This document shows, piece after piece, positions 28,094 through 37,520 of a DNA stretch of 64,000 nucleotides. Under the pieces are notes generated by a model that saw only the letters and a list, made by a program, of their open reading frames with translations, did not search any database and had not been told where the DNA came from. Each line of letters starts with the position of its first letter. Position 1 is the stretch's first letter. Made by a program: the position numbers and the translations under genes. The stretch comes from an uncultured Duncaniella sp. Lineage in GTDB: Bacteria > Bacteroidota > Bacteroidia > Bacteroidales > Muribaculaceae. The stretch covers positions 68,150-132,149 of the forward strand of contig CAJTRI010000007.1 in the NCBI GenBank assembly GCA_910578615.1. Reading direction: 5' to 3'.

Positions 28094-30715
28094 TTAGCAT
28101 CCTTTGATTGCTTCCAGATTCGCACGGAGTGCTGAGAGCTTGGCATCGGCGTCGGCAAGTTTTTTTCTCTCAGCATCCACTACTGCGGCCGGGGCGTTGG
28201 AGACAAACCGCTCGTTAGAGAGCTTTTTCTCTACTGATGCCTTGAAACCTTCGTAATAGGCTATGTCCTTGGTGAGTTTGGCTTTCTCGGCTTCGATGTC
28301 TATGTTTGAAAGCAGGGGTATGTTGAACTCGGTGGTTCCTACGAGGAACGATGCGGCGGCGGGATCTTTCTCGCTGACATTCTTCACCTCGCCGAGTAGT
28401 GCGAGCTTGGCCACGACGGCGGGAAGTACCACCTCGGCGCCTATGGCATGGAGCGAGAGTGTCTCGCGGTTGGGGATGTTGCGCTGTGCGCGCACGCCGC
28501 GCACTCCGTTGACAATCTCTTTGGCTGTCTCCATGGCCGCAAGTAGTTCGCTGTCAACCTCTCCGGCGACAGGCATGGACGCATACATGATTGACTCTCC
28601 TTCGCGGCGGTCTCCCATGTGCTGCCACAGCTCCTCGGTGATGAAGGGCATGAACGGGTGGAGGAGACGCAGGAGCGAGTCGAAGAAGCCTATGGTTGCC
28701 TCGTCGGTGGCGCGGTCGACAGGTTTCTGGTACTCAGGTTTCACCATTTCGAGATACCATGATGAGAACTCGTCACGGAACAGGCGGTAGGCGGTCATGA
28801 GCGCCTCCGAGATGCGGAACTTGTCGAAGGAATCATTGATTTCAGCCACTGATTCGGAAAGCTTTGACCCGAACCATCTGATGGCCGTCTCTGCACTCTC
28901 CGGCTGGGCGAGAGTGTCGTCCACTTCCCATCCTTTGACGAGGCGGAAGGCGTTCCAGACCTTGTTGCAGAAGTTGCGGCCGTTCTCGCATAGCTTTTTG
29001 TCGAAGAAGATGTCATTTCCGGCGGGAGCGGATAGGATTATGCCCATGCGGACACCGTCTGCCCCGTAGTCTGCGATGAGTTCCAGAGGGTCGGGGGAGT
29101 TGCCGAGCTGTTTTGACATCTTGCGTCCGATCTCGTCACGTACTATGCCGGTGAAGTAGACGTTGTTGAAGGGCTGCTTGCCCATATATTCATATCCGGC
29201 CATAATCATTCGTGCCACCCAGAAGAAGATAATGTCCGGGCCGGTCACGAGGTCGGCGGTGGGATAGTAGTATTTGATTTCCTCGTTGTCCGGATCGAGG
29301 ATGCCGTTGAACAGCGAGATGGGCCAGAGCCATGATGAGAACCATGTGTCGAGGCAGTCCTCGTCCTGACGGAGATCGGCCTCAGTGATTGAGGCGTCTT
29401 TTTCGCGTGCGAGGACAAGGGCCTCTTCTGGTGTTTCTGCCACTACGAACGACCCGTCAGGCAGATAGTAGGCGGGAACACGGTGGCCCCACCATAGCTG
29501 GCGTGATATACACCAGTCGCGGATATCGGTGAGCCAGTGGCGGTAGGTGGTCTTGAACTTTTCGGGAACGAACTTTATCACACCGTCCTCGACCGAGGCA
29601 AGGGCCGGTTCGGCGAGGCTGGTCATTTTAAGGAACCACTGGTCGCTGAGCCTTGGCTCGGTCACGGTGTCCTGATTGCGCTCGGAGTAGCCCACCTTGT
29701 TCTCATATTCCTCGATTTTCTCGATGAGTCCGGCCTCCTGCAAGTCTTTGGCAATCTGTTCGCGGCATGAGAAACGATCCATCCCGACATACATTCCTGC
29801 GGCTTCGCTGATTGTGGCGTCGTCGTTGAATATGTCGATGGTTTCAAGCCCGTGTTTTTCACCGAGCATGTTGTCGTTCATGTCATGGGCCGGTGTCACT
29901 TTCAGACAGCCGGTTCCGAAGTTGATGTCTACGTAGGTGTCCTCGATGACAGGAATCTCGCGTCCTACGAGGGGCACGATTACCTTCTTGCCACGTAGAT
30001 GCTGGTTCTTGGGATCTTCGGGATTGATGCACATGGCGGTGTCTCCCATGATTGTTTCGGGACGCGTGGTGGCCACGATGGCATATCCTTCCTCGCCGAC
30101 AATTTTGTAGCGCAGATAGTATAGCTTGGAGTGCTCTTCCTTGTAGACGACCTCGATGTCCGAAAGGGCGGTTTTGGCCTTGGGATCCCAGTTGACCATG
30201 CGTTTGCCACGGTAGATGAGACCCTTGCGGTAGAGGTCTACGAACACGCGTATCACACTCTTGGAGCGGATGTCGTCCATGGTGAACGATGTGCGCTCCC
30301 AGTCACATGATGCGCCGAGCTTTTTGAGCTGTTCGAGTATGATTCCGCCATGCTTTTCTTTCCATTCCCAGGCATGTTTGAGGAACTCTTCGCGAGTGAG
30401 GTCGCTTTTACGGATGCCCTCTTTGGCGAGTTTGTTGACCACTTTTGCCTCGGTGGCGATAGCCGCGTGGTCGGTGCCCGGCACCCATAGGGCGTTCTTG
30501 CCCATCAGGCGGGCACGGCGTACGAGGATATCCTGTATGGTATTGTTGAGCATGTGGCCCATGTGGAGGATACCTGTCACGTTTGGCGGCGGTATCACTA
30601 TCGTGTATGGTTCGCGTGCATCGGGTTCGGAATGGAACAGGCGGTGTGTTGTCCAGTAGTCATACCATTTGTCCTCGACGGCGCGGGGGTCGTATTTTGT
30701 GGCTAATTCTTCCAT
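28094..30715 (-). CDS. valS: Valyl-tRNA synthetase
   Basis: Class I aminoacyl-tRNA synthetase charging tRNA-Val. It shows the HIGH-type motif in [14 protein letters not shown] near residue 45, the editing-domain [12 protein letters not shown], the [10 protein letters not shown] segment, and the [12 protein letters not shown] signature near residue 535. The C-terminal coiled coil ([19 protein letters not shown] onwards) is typical of ValRS. Length 873 is normal. A -7 element lies upstream. Confidence 0.98.
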   Translation of the reverse strand: MEELATKYDPRAVEDKWYDYWTTHRLFHSEPDAREPYTIVIPPPNVTGILHMGHMLNNTIQDILVRRARLMGKNALWVPGTDHAAIATEAKVVNKLAKEGIRKSDLTREEFLKHAWEWKEKHGGIILEQLKKLGASCDWERTSFTMDDIRSKSVIRVFVDLYRKGLIYRGKRMVNWDPKAKTALSDIEVVYKEEHSKLYYLRYKIVGEEGYAIVATTRPETIMGDTAMCINPEDPKNQHLRGKKVIVPLVGREIPVIEDTYVDINFGTGCLKVTPAHDMNDNMLGEKHGLETIDIFNDDATISEAAGMYVGMDRFSCREQIAKDLQEAGLIEKIEEYENKVGYSERNQDTVTEPRLSDQWFLKMTSLAEPALASVEDGVIKFVPEKFKTTYRHWLTDIRDWCISRQLWWGHRVPAYYLPDGSFVVAETPEEALVLAREKDASITEADLRQDEDCLDTWFSSWLWPISLFNGILDPDNEEIKYYYPTADLVTGPDIIFFWVARMIMAGYEYMGKQPFNNVYFTGIVRDEIGRKMSKQLGNSPDPLELIADYGADGVRMGIILSAPAGNDIFFDKKLCENGRNFCNKVWNAFRLVKGWEVDDTLAQPESAETAIRWFGSKLSESVAEINDSFDKFRISEALMTAYRLFRDEFSSWYLEMVKPEYQKPVDRATDEATIGFFDSLLRLLHPFMPFITEELWQHMGDRREGESIMYASMPVAGEVDSELLAAMETAKEIVNGVRGVRAQRNIPNRETLSLHAIGAEVVLPAVVAKLALLGEVKNVSEKDPAAASFLVGTTEFNIPLLSNIDIEAEKAKLTKDIAYYEGFKASVEKKLSNERFVSNAPAAVVDAERKKLADADAKLSALRANLEAIKGC

Positions 30716-30740
30716 TGCTGAGTGTTTTGTATATTTTTCG

Positions 30741-30748
30741 CAAAATTA
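30741..30748 (-). promoter_or_regulatory. -7 promoter element for valS
   Basis: Minus strand TAATTTTG fits the consensus TANNTTTG, about 26 bases before the valS start. No -33 partner seen. Confidence 0.5.
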
Positions 30749-30830
30749 CAAAAAATCGCCGAGAAACGGGTGCGACATGTGTGGTTTTTTGCGTGTGTCA
30801 GGCCCGTGGCCCTTGTTTTTGCATATGGCT

Positions 30831-30861
30831 TTTGACATTCGCGACGGATTTATTAATTTTG
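30831..30861 (+). promoter_or_regulatory. Promoter of the ispD-recG-tadA-sirtuin run
   Basis: TTTG at 30831-30834 and TAATTTTG at 30854-30861, 19 bases apart. The ispD ATG comes only four bases after the -7 box, so the transcript may have no 5' leader. Confidence 0.65.
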
Positions 30862-30865
30862 TGTT

Positions 30866-31561
30866 ATGACAGAGAAAACATCACCAAGGAAGAATTATAT
30901 AATAATCGTGGCTGCCGGCACGGGGTCTCGTTATGGAGGCGACCTTCCGAAGCAGTTCTGTGATTTGTGCGGGCGCCCGCTACTCATGACCACTGTGGAG
31001 CGCGTCGGCGCTTGTGCCCCTGACGCCGGAATACTTCTTGTACTTAGCGGTGACATGGTGGGTTTCTGGGAAGGGCTATGCCGGGAACATGGTTTCACGG
31101 TGCCGTTGACGGTGGTCGAGGGTGGCCCTTCTCGTGCACACAGCGTGAGAAACGCTCTCAGGCTCATAGATTCTTCCTCAGTCGGCTGGATTGCCGTGCA
31201 TGACGCGGCGCGCCCCATGGTCACGGCCGGGATGTTCGGCCGTCTTGTAGATGCCCTGCCGGGATGTTCGGGCACTATCCCGGTAGTGCCGGTGACCGAC
31301 TCATTGAGGATGGTTGGAGAGGACGGTGTGTCGCGCTCGGTAGACCGTTCGCTTCTGCGTGCCGTTCAGACCCCACAGCTCTTTGACGGTATGAGGCTTA
31401 TAGCTGCGAATGACCGCGAGCTTCTGCCCTCGTTTACTGATGACGCCTCGGTCATGGAGGCGGCCGGATATACCGACCTGCGGCTTGTGGATGGGGATGT
31501 GCGTAATATAAAGGTGACCAACCCGGGGGACATGGAAATCGTGGAGATGTATCTTCGCTGA
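30866..31561 (+). CDS. ispD: 2-C-methyl-D-erythritol 4-phosphate cytidylyltransferase
   Basis: Third step of the MEP isoprenoid pathway: makes CDP-ME from MEP and CTP. The N-terminal nucleotide-binding loop IIIVAAGTGSRYGGDLPKQF is diagnostic, followed by VEGGPSRAHSVRNAL, VHDAARPMV and a FTDDASVMEAAG metal-side motif. Length 231 is normal. recG follows after 12 bases, so the genes are probably one transcript. There is no ispF fusion. Confidence 0.96.
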   Translation: MTEKTSPRKNYIIIVAAGTGSRYGGDLPKQFCDLCGRPLLMTTVERVGACAPDAGILLVLSGDMVGFWEGLCREHGFTVPLTVVEGGPSRAHSVRNALRLIDSSSVGWIAVHDAARPMVTAGMFGRLVDALPGCSGTIPVVPVTDSLRMVGEDGVSRSVDRSLLRAVQTPQLFDGMRLIAANDRELLPSFTDDASVMEAAGYTDLRLVDGDVRNIKVTNPGDMEIVEMYLR

Positions 31562-31573
31562 AAGGGGTTCTGA

Positions 31574-33667
31574 ATGGAAAGACTGAGGAATACCGACATA
31601 AAGTTTCTGCGCGGTATGGGGCCGAAACGGGCCGAGCTTCTTGAAAAGAATCTCGGCATAAAGACATATTATGACCTCCTCTATCACTTTCCGTCCCATT
31701 ATGTAGACCGCACGACTATTCGCCGTATAGCCGATTTCGAGTGTGATGACATGCCTTCGGTACAGGTAAGGGGAAAGTTCGTCACATTTTCGGTGCAGGG
31801 TGAGGGGGCTAAGACAAGGCTTGTCGGGTTGTTCTCCGACGGGTCGGGAGTCATGGAGGTCGTGTGGTTCCAACGCATAAAGTTTTTGCGAGAGCATTAT
31901 CACACAGGCACCGAGTATGTGGTTTTCGGCAAACCTTCACGCTTTAACGGCAGATGGAGCATGGTTCATCCCGAGGTTGACCCTCCCGGCGCACCCGGCG
32001 CGCAAGAGGGGTTCAGGGGTGTCTATCCGCTGACCGAGCAGCTGCGCAACCGTGGTTTCTCGTCACGGACATTTTCCACAGCCGTATCTACAATACTGGG
32101 CGGGGTCTCATATCTATCCGAGACCCTTCCTCCGCATATACTCGCAAGGCACAACCTCATGGGCATACGTGAGGCTTTGTCAAACATACACAGCCCTGTG
32201 TCAACCTCGCAGCTCGAACGAGCCAGACTGAGGCTGAAATTTGAGGAACTGTTTTATCTTCAACTTGACATACAGAGATATGCGCGCCGCAGGACATGTT
32301 CGACCCAAGGTTTTTTCTTTCCCCGTATAGGCAGGTTCTTCAACACGTTTTATAACGATTTTCTCCCGTTTCCCCTCACAGGGGCGCAGAAGAGGGTGGT
32401 CAGGGAGGTTCGCGCCGACATGGCCACCGGGCGGCAGATGAACCGTCTGTTGCAGGGCGATGTCGGGAGCGGCAAGACCCTTGTGGCTCTCCTTACCATG
32501 CTCATAGCGCTTGACAACGGAACCCAGGCATGTCTCATGGCTCCTACCGAGATTCTGGCCACCCAGCATTTCGAGACAATCTCGGGGCTGGTGGCGCCGA
32601 TGGGGGTAAATGTCAGATTGCTCACGGGATCTACCCGGAAGAAGGCCCGGGAGGAAATCCATTCGCAACTTATGGACGGGTCGCTCCATATCCTTATAGG
32701 TACCCATGCCGTGATCGAGGACAATGTGAGATTCCGAAACCTCGGTTTTGTGGTCATTGACGAGCAGCATCGTTTCGGTGTGGCCCAACGTGCGAGATTG
32801 TGGACTAAGAACACTATTCCGCCACACGTGCTCGTGATGACGGCCACCCCCATCCCCCGTACTCTGGCCATGACTGTCTACGGCGATCTTGACGTCAGTA
32901 TCATTGACGAGCTTCCACCCGGCCGAAAGCCGGTGCAGACACTCCTTCGCTATGACGAGGATCGTTTTGCAACTTATCAGGGTATAGGAAGGCAGCTCCG
33001 TCAGGGACGTCAGGTATATATAGTATATCCGCTTATAAAGGAAAACGAGAAGCTTGACCTTCGTTCGCTCGAAGAGGGATATGAGACCATATGTGACACT
33101 TTTCGGGATTATCGTGTGGCATATCTTCACGGGAAGATGCGTCCTGATGAGAAGGATTTCCAGATGCAGCTGTTCGCGTCCCACCAGGCCGATATACTCG
33201 TGAGTACGACCGTGATAGAGGTGGGGGTGAATGTCCCCAACGCCACTACGATGGTGATTGAGAATTCAGAACGGTTCGGCCTTTCGCAGCTCCACCAGCT
33301 CAGAGGGCGAGTGGGGCGCGGAGAGGGGCAGAGCTATTGTATACTTATGACAAAGAGAAAGATAGCAAAGGATACCCGCAGACGTCTGGAACTCATGACG
33401 GCCACGACCGACGGGTTTGAGATTGCCGAGGCGGACATGCAGATGCGCGGGCCGGGAGATATAGAAGGCACCATGCAGAGCGGCATACCTTTTGACCTCC
33501 GCATTGCCAGCCTTGCCACGGACGGCCAGATAGTCCAGCTTGCAAAAGATACCGCCTGCGAGGTTCTTGATGCCGATCCATCGCTCGAAGCACCTGAGAA
33601 TTCGCTCCTTGTCAGACAGCTCGCCCTTCTGTCATCCCGCCTTAGAGACTGGTCAAGAATATCATGA
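31574..33667 (+). CDS. recG: ATP-dependent DNA helicase RecG
   Basis: Branch-migration helicase that rescues stalled forks. The N-terminal wedge domain includes a helix-hairpin-helix-like start (LRGMGPKRAELLEKNLGI). Helicase motifs follow: GDVGSGKT (Walker A) near residue 298, VIDEQHRFG (DEQH, motif II) and VMTATPIPRTLAMT (motif III), then VVSTTVIEVGVNVPNA-type and QLRGRVGRGEGQSY motifs. Length 697 is usual. The stop overlaps the tadA start. Confidence 0.97.
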   Translation: MERLRNTDIKFLRGMGPKRAELLEKNLGIKTYYDLLYHFPSHYVDRTTIRRIADFECDDMPSVQVRGKFVTFSVQGEGAKTRLVGLFSDGSGVMEVVWFQRIKFLREHYHTGTEYVVFGKPSRFNGRWSMVHPEVDPPGAPGAQEGFRGVYPLTEQLRNRGFSSRTFSTAVSTILGGVSYLSETLPPHILARHNLMGIREALSNIHSPVSTSQLERARLRLKFEELFYLQLDIQRYARRRTCSTQGFFFPRIGRFFNTFYNDFLPFPLTGAQKRVVREVRADMATGRQMNRLLQGDVGSGKTLVALLTMLIALDNGTQACLMAPTEILATQHFETISGLVAPMGVNVRLLTGSTRKKAREEIHSQLMDGSLHILIGTHAVIEDNVRFRNLGFVVIDEQHRFGVAQRARLWTKNTIPPHVLVMTATPIPRTLAMTVYGDLDVSIIDELPPGRKPVQTLLRYDEDRFATYQGIGRQLRQGRQVYIVYPLIKENEKLDLRSLEEGYETICDTFRDYRVAYLHGKMRPDEKDFQMQLFASHQADILVSTTVIEVGVNVPNATTMVIENSERFGLSQLHQLRGRVGRGEGQSYCILMTKRKIAKDTRRRLELMTATTDGFEIAEADMQMRGPGDIEGTMQSGIPFDLRIASLATDGQIVQLAKDTACEVLDADPSLEAPENSLLVRQLALLSSRLRDWSRIS

Positions 33668-34119
33668 TTATGGATAGTAAAACCGACGAAAGATATATGC
33701 GCCTCGCGCTTGCCGAGGCCCGTGCGGCTCTTGAAGCCGATGAAGTTCCCATAGGCGCCGTTATTGTCTCTCCGCGAGGGATGGTGATAGGGCGCGGCCA
33801 CAATCTCACCGAGGCCCTTTGCGATGTCTCCGCCCATGCCGAGATGCAGGCGCTCACAGCCGCTGCATCATCGCTCGGTGGGAAATATCTTCAAGGGTGC
33901 ACCCTTTATGTGACAGTAGAGCCGTGTCTGATGTGTGCCGGCGCGATAGGATGGGCACAGGTGGGTAGGGTGGTGTTCGGTGCGGCTGATCCGAAGCGCG
34001 GCTATCGTTCGTTTCTCCCGTCACGTTCCCCGTTCCATCCGCGTGCGGTCGTGACGGAGGGTGTGCTTGCCGATGAATGCGCGTCCCTTATGCGCTCTTT
34101 TTTCAAATCAAGGCGGTGA
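33664..34119 (+). CDS. tadA: tRNA-specific adenosine deaminase-type nucleoside deaminase (TadA family)
   Basis: Zinc cytidine/adenosine deaminase that in most bacteria converts the wobble adenosine of tRNA-Arg(ACG) to inosine; the window itself carries that tRNA at 43.2 kb. The catalytic HAE is in VSAHAEMQAL and the zinc cysteines in VEPCLMCAGAI. The start overlaps recG as ATGA. Length 151 matches TadA. Guanine deaminase activity, seen in some relatives, cannot be excluded. Confidence 0.88.
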   Translation: MIMDSKTDERYMRLALAEARAALEADEVPIGAVIVSPRGMVIGRGHNLTEALCDVSAHAEMQALTAAASSLGGKYLQGCTLYVTVEPCLMCAGAIGWAQVGRVVFGAADPKRGYRSFLPSRSPFHPRAVVTEGVLADECASLMRSFFKSRR

Positions 34120-34159
34120 TTTTGATGGTTATAATAGAACAATAACATCTCTGACTGAA

Positions 34160-34855
34160 ATGAAACCGAAACTTGTAATATCGTCCGGTGCCGGCATCAG
34201 CGCCGAAAGCGGTATATCCACATTCCGTGATGCTGACGGATTGTGGGAGAACTATCCTGTGATGGATGTGTGCAGTGCTGACGGGTTTGCCCGCAATCCC
34301 TCTCTTGTCCACGACTTCTATAATGACAGGAGGCGTCAGCTGGTCACATGCCGGCCCAATCCGGCCCACCTTGCGTTGGTGGAGCTTGAAAAGTGGTATG
34401 ACGTCTTCGTGATAACGCAGAACGTTGACGACCTTCACGAACGTGCCGGATCATCACGGGTTCTGCATCTTCATGGTGAACTGATGAAGGCTCGGTCAGT
34501 CTCTGATCCCTCACGGCTCTATACCCTTGACGAGGTGCATCTGGAAACATCTCCTGATATGGTGATGCCTGACGGCCACCATGTCAGACCTCATATTGTG
34601 TTTTTTCAAGAGGCGGTTCCCGAGATAGAACGTGCGGTGGAATGGGTGTCAGAAGCCGACATATTCGTTGTCATAGGCACCTCGCTTGCTGTATATCCGG
34701 CAGCAAGTCTCATACATTATGTGCGTCCGGGGGTGCCCGTCTATTATATCGACCCCCGACCGGCATCGGTGCCGGACACCGTTTGTACCATACCTCTTCC
34801 GGCTACGCGAGGAATGGAGAAATTAATCGATATTCTGAGGCCTAAAATGAGATAA
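34160..34855 (+). CDS. Sirtuin-type NAD-dependent protein deacylase lacking zinc cysteines
   Basis: Removes acyl groups from protein lysines using NAD. SSGAGISAESGISTFRD, ITQNVDDLHERAG with the catalytic segment, LHLHGEL with the catalytic histidine, and IGTSLAVYPAA are the sirtuin motifs. A Y-x-x-R motif (YNDR) within DFYNDRRR is the signature of desuccinylase/demalonylase-type (class III) sirtuins. The four zinc cysteines found in many members are absent from KARSVSDPSRLYTL. The frame is open upstream to 34061 but inside tadA; the ATG at 34160 fits (231 aa). Confidence 0.9.
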   Translation: MKPKLVISSGAGISAESGISTFRDADGLWENYPVMDVCSADGFARNPSLVHDFYNDRRRQLVTCRPNPAHLALVELEKWYDVFVITQNVDDLHERAGSSRVLHLHGELMKARSVSDPSRLYTLDEVHLETSPDMVMPDGHHVRPHIVFFQEAVPEIERAVEWVSEADIFVVIGTSLAVYPAASLIHYVRPGVPVYYIDPRPASVPDTVCTIPLPATRGMEKLIDILRPKMR

Positions 34856-34886
34856 TAATCAGTTCTGTTAATATTATTTAACATAT

Positions 34887-34895
34887 GGGGGGGGG
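34887..34895. repeat. G9 homopolymer at the -33 position of a small promoter
   Basis: Nine consecutive G. Bases 34892-34895 occupy exactly the place where TTTG should be for the -7 element at 34916-34923 (20-base spacing). Tracts of this kind can vary in length by slippage. Confidence 0.75.
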
Positions 34896-34915
34896 TAATT
34901 TTGGAAATTAATGTA

Positions 34916-34923
34916 TACTTTTG
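34916..34923 (+). promoter_or_regulatory. -7 promoter element of the short unit upstream of topA
   Basis: TACTTTTG fits TANNTTTG; its -33 position is filled by the G9 tract. It is followed within ~60 bases by a terminator stem. Confidence 0.5.
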
Positions 34924-34929
34924 CAATAC

Positions 34930-35013
34930 AAAAGAATGCTTCAATTAGATTAATGTCAACAAAAAGTTAGGTTAAAGTACGGAGGTCGCCGGGAGGCGCT
35001 CTCCGTTTTCCTT
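34930..35013 (+). ncRNA. Candidate ~80-nt RNA between sirtuin and topA
   Basis: Lies in the 321-base gene-free interval 34856-35176, bounded by the -7 element at 34916-34923 and the terminator at 34979-35013, with no plausible reading frame. The remaining part of the interval holds a second -7 element (35100-35107) for topA. Function is unknown; the limits are estimates from promoter and terminator only. Confidence 0.4.
34979..35013 (+). terminator. Intrinsic terminator of the short unit upstream of topA
   Basis: A 12-bp stem with one mismatch and one G-T pair (ACGGAGGTCGCC with GGCGCTCTCCGT), GGGA loop, then TTTCCTTTG. It precedes the topA promoter element. Confidence 0.7.
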
Positions 35014-35099
35014 TGTAATAGTTATTGAAAGTCAATGATGAGGGAACCTTTAATTGTGATAAATTGTTAAATCATTAACGGTATGTTGATTGTTTTCGT

Positions 35100-35107
35100 T
35101 AACTTTG
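35100..35107 (+). promoter_or_regulatory. -7 promoter element for topA
   Basis: TAACTTTG fits TANNTTTG, 69 bases before the topA start; no -33 TTTG at the usual distance. Confidence 0.5.
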
Positions 35108-35176
35108 CCGACTGAATTGGAAGGGGAGGTCGCTCTCTGCGGCTTTTGTCCCCCTCATTTCCATAACTGAATCAAT

Positions 35177-37513
35177 ATGAAGAACCTTGTCATAGTAGAG
35201 TCTCCGGCCAAGGCCAAGACCATAGAGAAATTTCTCGGAAAGGATTACAAGGTGATGTCCAGCTACGGTCATATCCGCGACCTCAGAAAGAAGGACATCT
35301 CTATCAAGGTGGACTCTGATTTCCAGCCCGTCTATGAAATCCCGGCCGACAAGAAGGCGCTTGTGGCAGACCTTAAAAAGGCAGCCAAGAGTGCTGAAAC
35401 CGTGTGGCTCGCTTCCGATGAGGACCGCGAGGGAGAGGCGATAGCCTGGCATCTTTACGAGGTGCTCGGTCTGAAACCTGAGAACACGCGACGTATCGTA
35501 TTTCACGAGATAACGAAGAACGCCATACTTCACGCCATCGAGAATCCGCGCGAGATAGACATCAACCTTGTTGACGCGCAGCAGGCCCGCCGTGTGCTTG
35601 ACCGCATCGTGGGGTTCGAGGTATCTCCCGTGTTGTGGAAGAAGATTAAGCCGGCTTTGTCGGCGGGACGTGTGCAGTCTGTGGCCGTCCGTCTGATTGT
35701 TGATCGTGAGAACGAGATCAATTCATTCAAGTCCGAACCATATTTCCGTGTCACTGCCCGCTTCATGCTACCCGGCGGTATCAGTCTTGACGCGGAGCTT
35801 TCACAGCGTCTTCCTGACGAGGCGTTAGCGAGGGAATTTCTCGAAAAATGTGCCGGAGCCTCGTTCACGGTGGGAGACATCAATGTGAGACCTCTGAAAA
35901 AATCACCGGCACCACCTTTTACTACGTCCACCCTCCAACAGGAAGCAGGACGCAAGCTCGGTTTCTCGGTGTCACAGACCATGATGATAGCCCAGAAGCT
36001 GTATGAGGCCGGACATATAACATATATGCGTACCGACTCTCTCAACCTTTCGTCTCTTGCGATATCCACCACGGCTGACCTTATCAAGAGCGAGCTTGGG
36101 GATGAATATCTCAAAGTGCGTCGTTATCACACTTCGTCAAAAGGCGCTCAGGAGGCTCACGAGGCAATCCGCCCCACATATATTGACCGTGAGACAGTCG
36201 AGGGCACGGCACAGGAGAAGAAGCTCTACCGCCTCATACGCCTGCGCACCCTTGCCTCCCAGATGGCCGATGCCGAGATTGAGAAAACCACCGTGGAGAT
36301 TCTGATACCCGGCCGTAAGGAACACTTCACCGCCACGGGTGAGGTCATAAAGTTTGACGGTTTCCTGCGCCTGTATCTTGAAGGAACCGATGATGACGGA
36401 AACGGGGAGGAGAATGATTCGACCCTTCCGCGTATGACGACCGGCGAAAAACTCGGACTGGATGCAATTACCGCTACCGAGCGTTTCACGCTTGCGCCTC
36501 CCAGATATACCGAGGCATCGCTTGTAAAGAAGATGGAGGAGCTTGGGATAGGGCGTCCGTCCACCTACGCTCCTACGATATCCACCATACAGAACCGCGA
36601 GTATATCGTCAAAGGTGAGAAGACAGGCGAGAAACGTGAATACGGTGTCCTCACGCTGGACTCCAAAGGCCGTATATCATCGCGTGTAAAGAGCGAGAAT
36701 GCCGGTGCGGACAAGGGAAAGCTAATACCGACCGATACGGGCGTTATTGTCAACGAGTTTCTGACCAGACATTTCCCTGACATACTTGACTATGACTTCA
36801 CTGCCGGTATGGAGGCCAAATTTGACCGTATAGCCGAGGGGGACAGCGACTGGAATCAGGAGATTTCGGATTTCTATACCATGTTCCACCCCGAAGTGGA
36901 GAAGGCCAACGACCTGCACACCGAGCGCAAGGTCGGAGAACGTATACTTGGCGATGATCCGGCCACCGGGCTGCCTGTCTCTGTGAAGATAGGGCGTTTT
37001 GGCCCGATTGCCCAGATCGGATCGGCAGAGGGGGATGTCAAGCCTCGTTTTGCCTCATTGCGCAAGGATCAGAGCGTGTTTGACATAACGCTTGAAGAAG
37101 CTCTTCGGCTCTTTGACCTCCCACGAGAGGTCGGCGAGTTTGAAGGCAAGCCTGTGGTGGCTGCCGTGGGGCGTTTCGGGCCTTATGTGAGACATGACGG
37201 CAAGTTCGTGTCAATACCCAAGGATATGTCTGCCACATCTATAACTATCGAGGAGGCTTCCGCCCTGATTCTTGCCAAACGCGAATCAGACAACAACAAG
37301 GTTGTCAAGACCTTTGACGAGGATCCTGACATACAGATACTCAACGGGCGTTACGGTGTCTACATTGCCTGCAAGAAGAGCAATTACAAGATACCTAAGA
37401 CTATAACAGACCCTGCGTCGCTCACTCTTGACGAGGTGAAGGCCATCATGGCTGACCAGGAGAACGCACCTAAGAAAACAGCGCGTCGCGCCTCAACACG
37501 TAAAAAATCCTGA
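35177..37513 (+). CDS. topA: DNA topoisomerase I
   Basis: Type IA topoisomerase relaxing negative supercoils. The TOPRIM domain begins NLVIVESPAKAKTIEKFLG and contains ASDEDREGEAIAWHL with acidic metal residues; SAGRVQSVAVRLI and the catalytic tyrosine in ITYMRTDSLNLS follow, then GIGRPSTYAPTIS. Instead of zinc fingers, the C terminus has repeats (VSVKIGRFGPIAQIG, AVGRFGPYVRHDGKF) and a lysine/arginine-rich tail (KKTARRASTRKKS). Length 778 matches Bacteroidetes TopA. Confidence 0.97.
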   Translation: MKNLVIVESPAKAKTIEKFLGKDYKVMSSYGHIRDLRKKDISIKVDSDFQPVYEIPADKKALVADLKKAAKSAETVWLASDEDREGEAIAWHLYEVLGLKPENTRRIVFHEITKNAILHAIENPREIDINLVDAQQARRVLDRIVGFEVSPVLWKKIKPALSAGRVQSVAVRLIVDRENEINSFKSEPYFRVTARFMLPGGISLDAELSQRLPDEALAREFLEKCAGASFTVGDINVRPLKKSPAPPFTTSTLQQEAGRKLGFSVSQTMMIAQKLYEAGHITYMRTDSLNLSSLAISTTADLIKSELGDEYLKVRRYHTSSKGAQEAHEAIRPTYIDRETVEGTAQEKKLYRLIRLRTLASQMADAEIEKTTVEILIPGRKEHFTATGEVIKFDGFLRLYLEGTDDDGNGEENDSTLPRMTTGEKLGLDAITATERFTLAPPRYTEASLVKKMEELGIGRPSTYAPTISTIQNREYIVKGEKTGEKREYGVLTLDSKGRISSRVKSENAGADKGKLIPTDTGVIVNEFLTRHFPDILDYDFTAGMEAKFDRIAEGDSDWNQEISDFYTMFHPEVEKANDLHTERKVGERILGDDPATGLPVSVKIGRFGPIAQIGSAEGDVKPRFASLRKDQSVFDITLEEALRLFDLPREVGEFEGKPVVAAVGRFGPYVRHDGKFVSIPKDMSATSITIEEASALILAKRESDNNKVVKTFDEDPDIQILNGRYGVYIACKKSNYKIPKTITDPASLTLDEVKAIMADQENAPKKTARRASTRKKS

Positions 37514-37520
37514 TACCATT

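Noticed and set aside
28263..28790. 175-codon plus-strand ORF opposite valS
   Set aside because: Antisense to the conserved C-terminal part of valS; serine-rich low-complexity translation.
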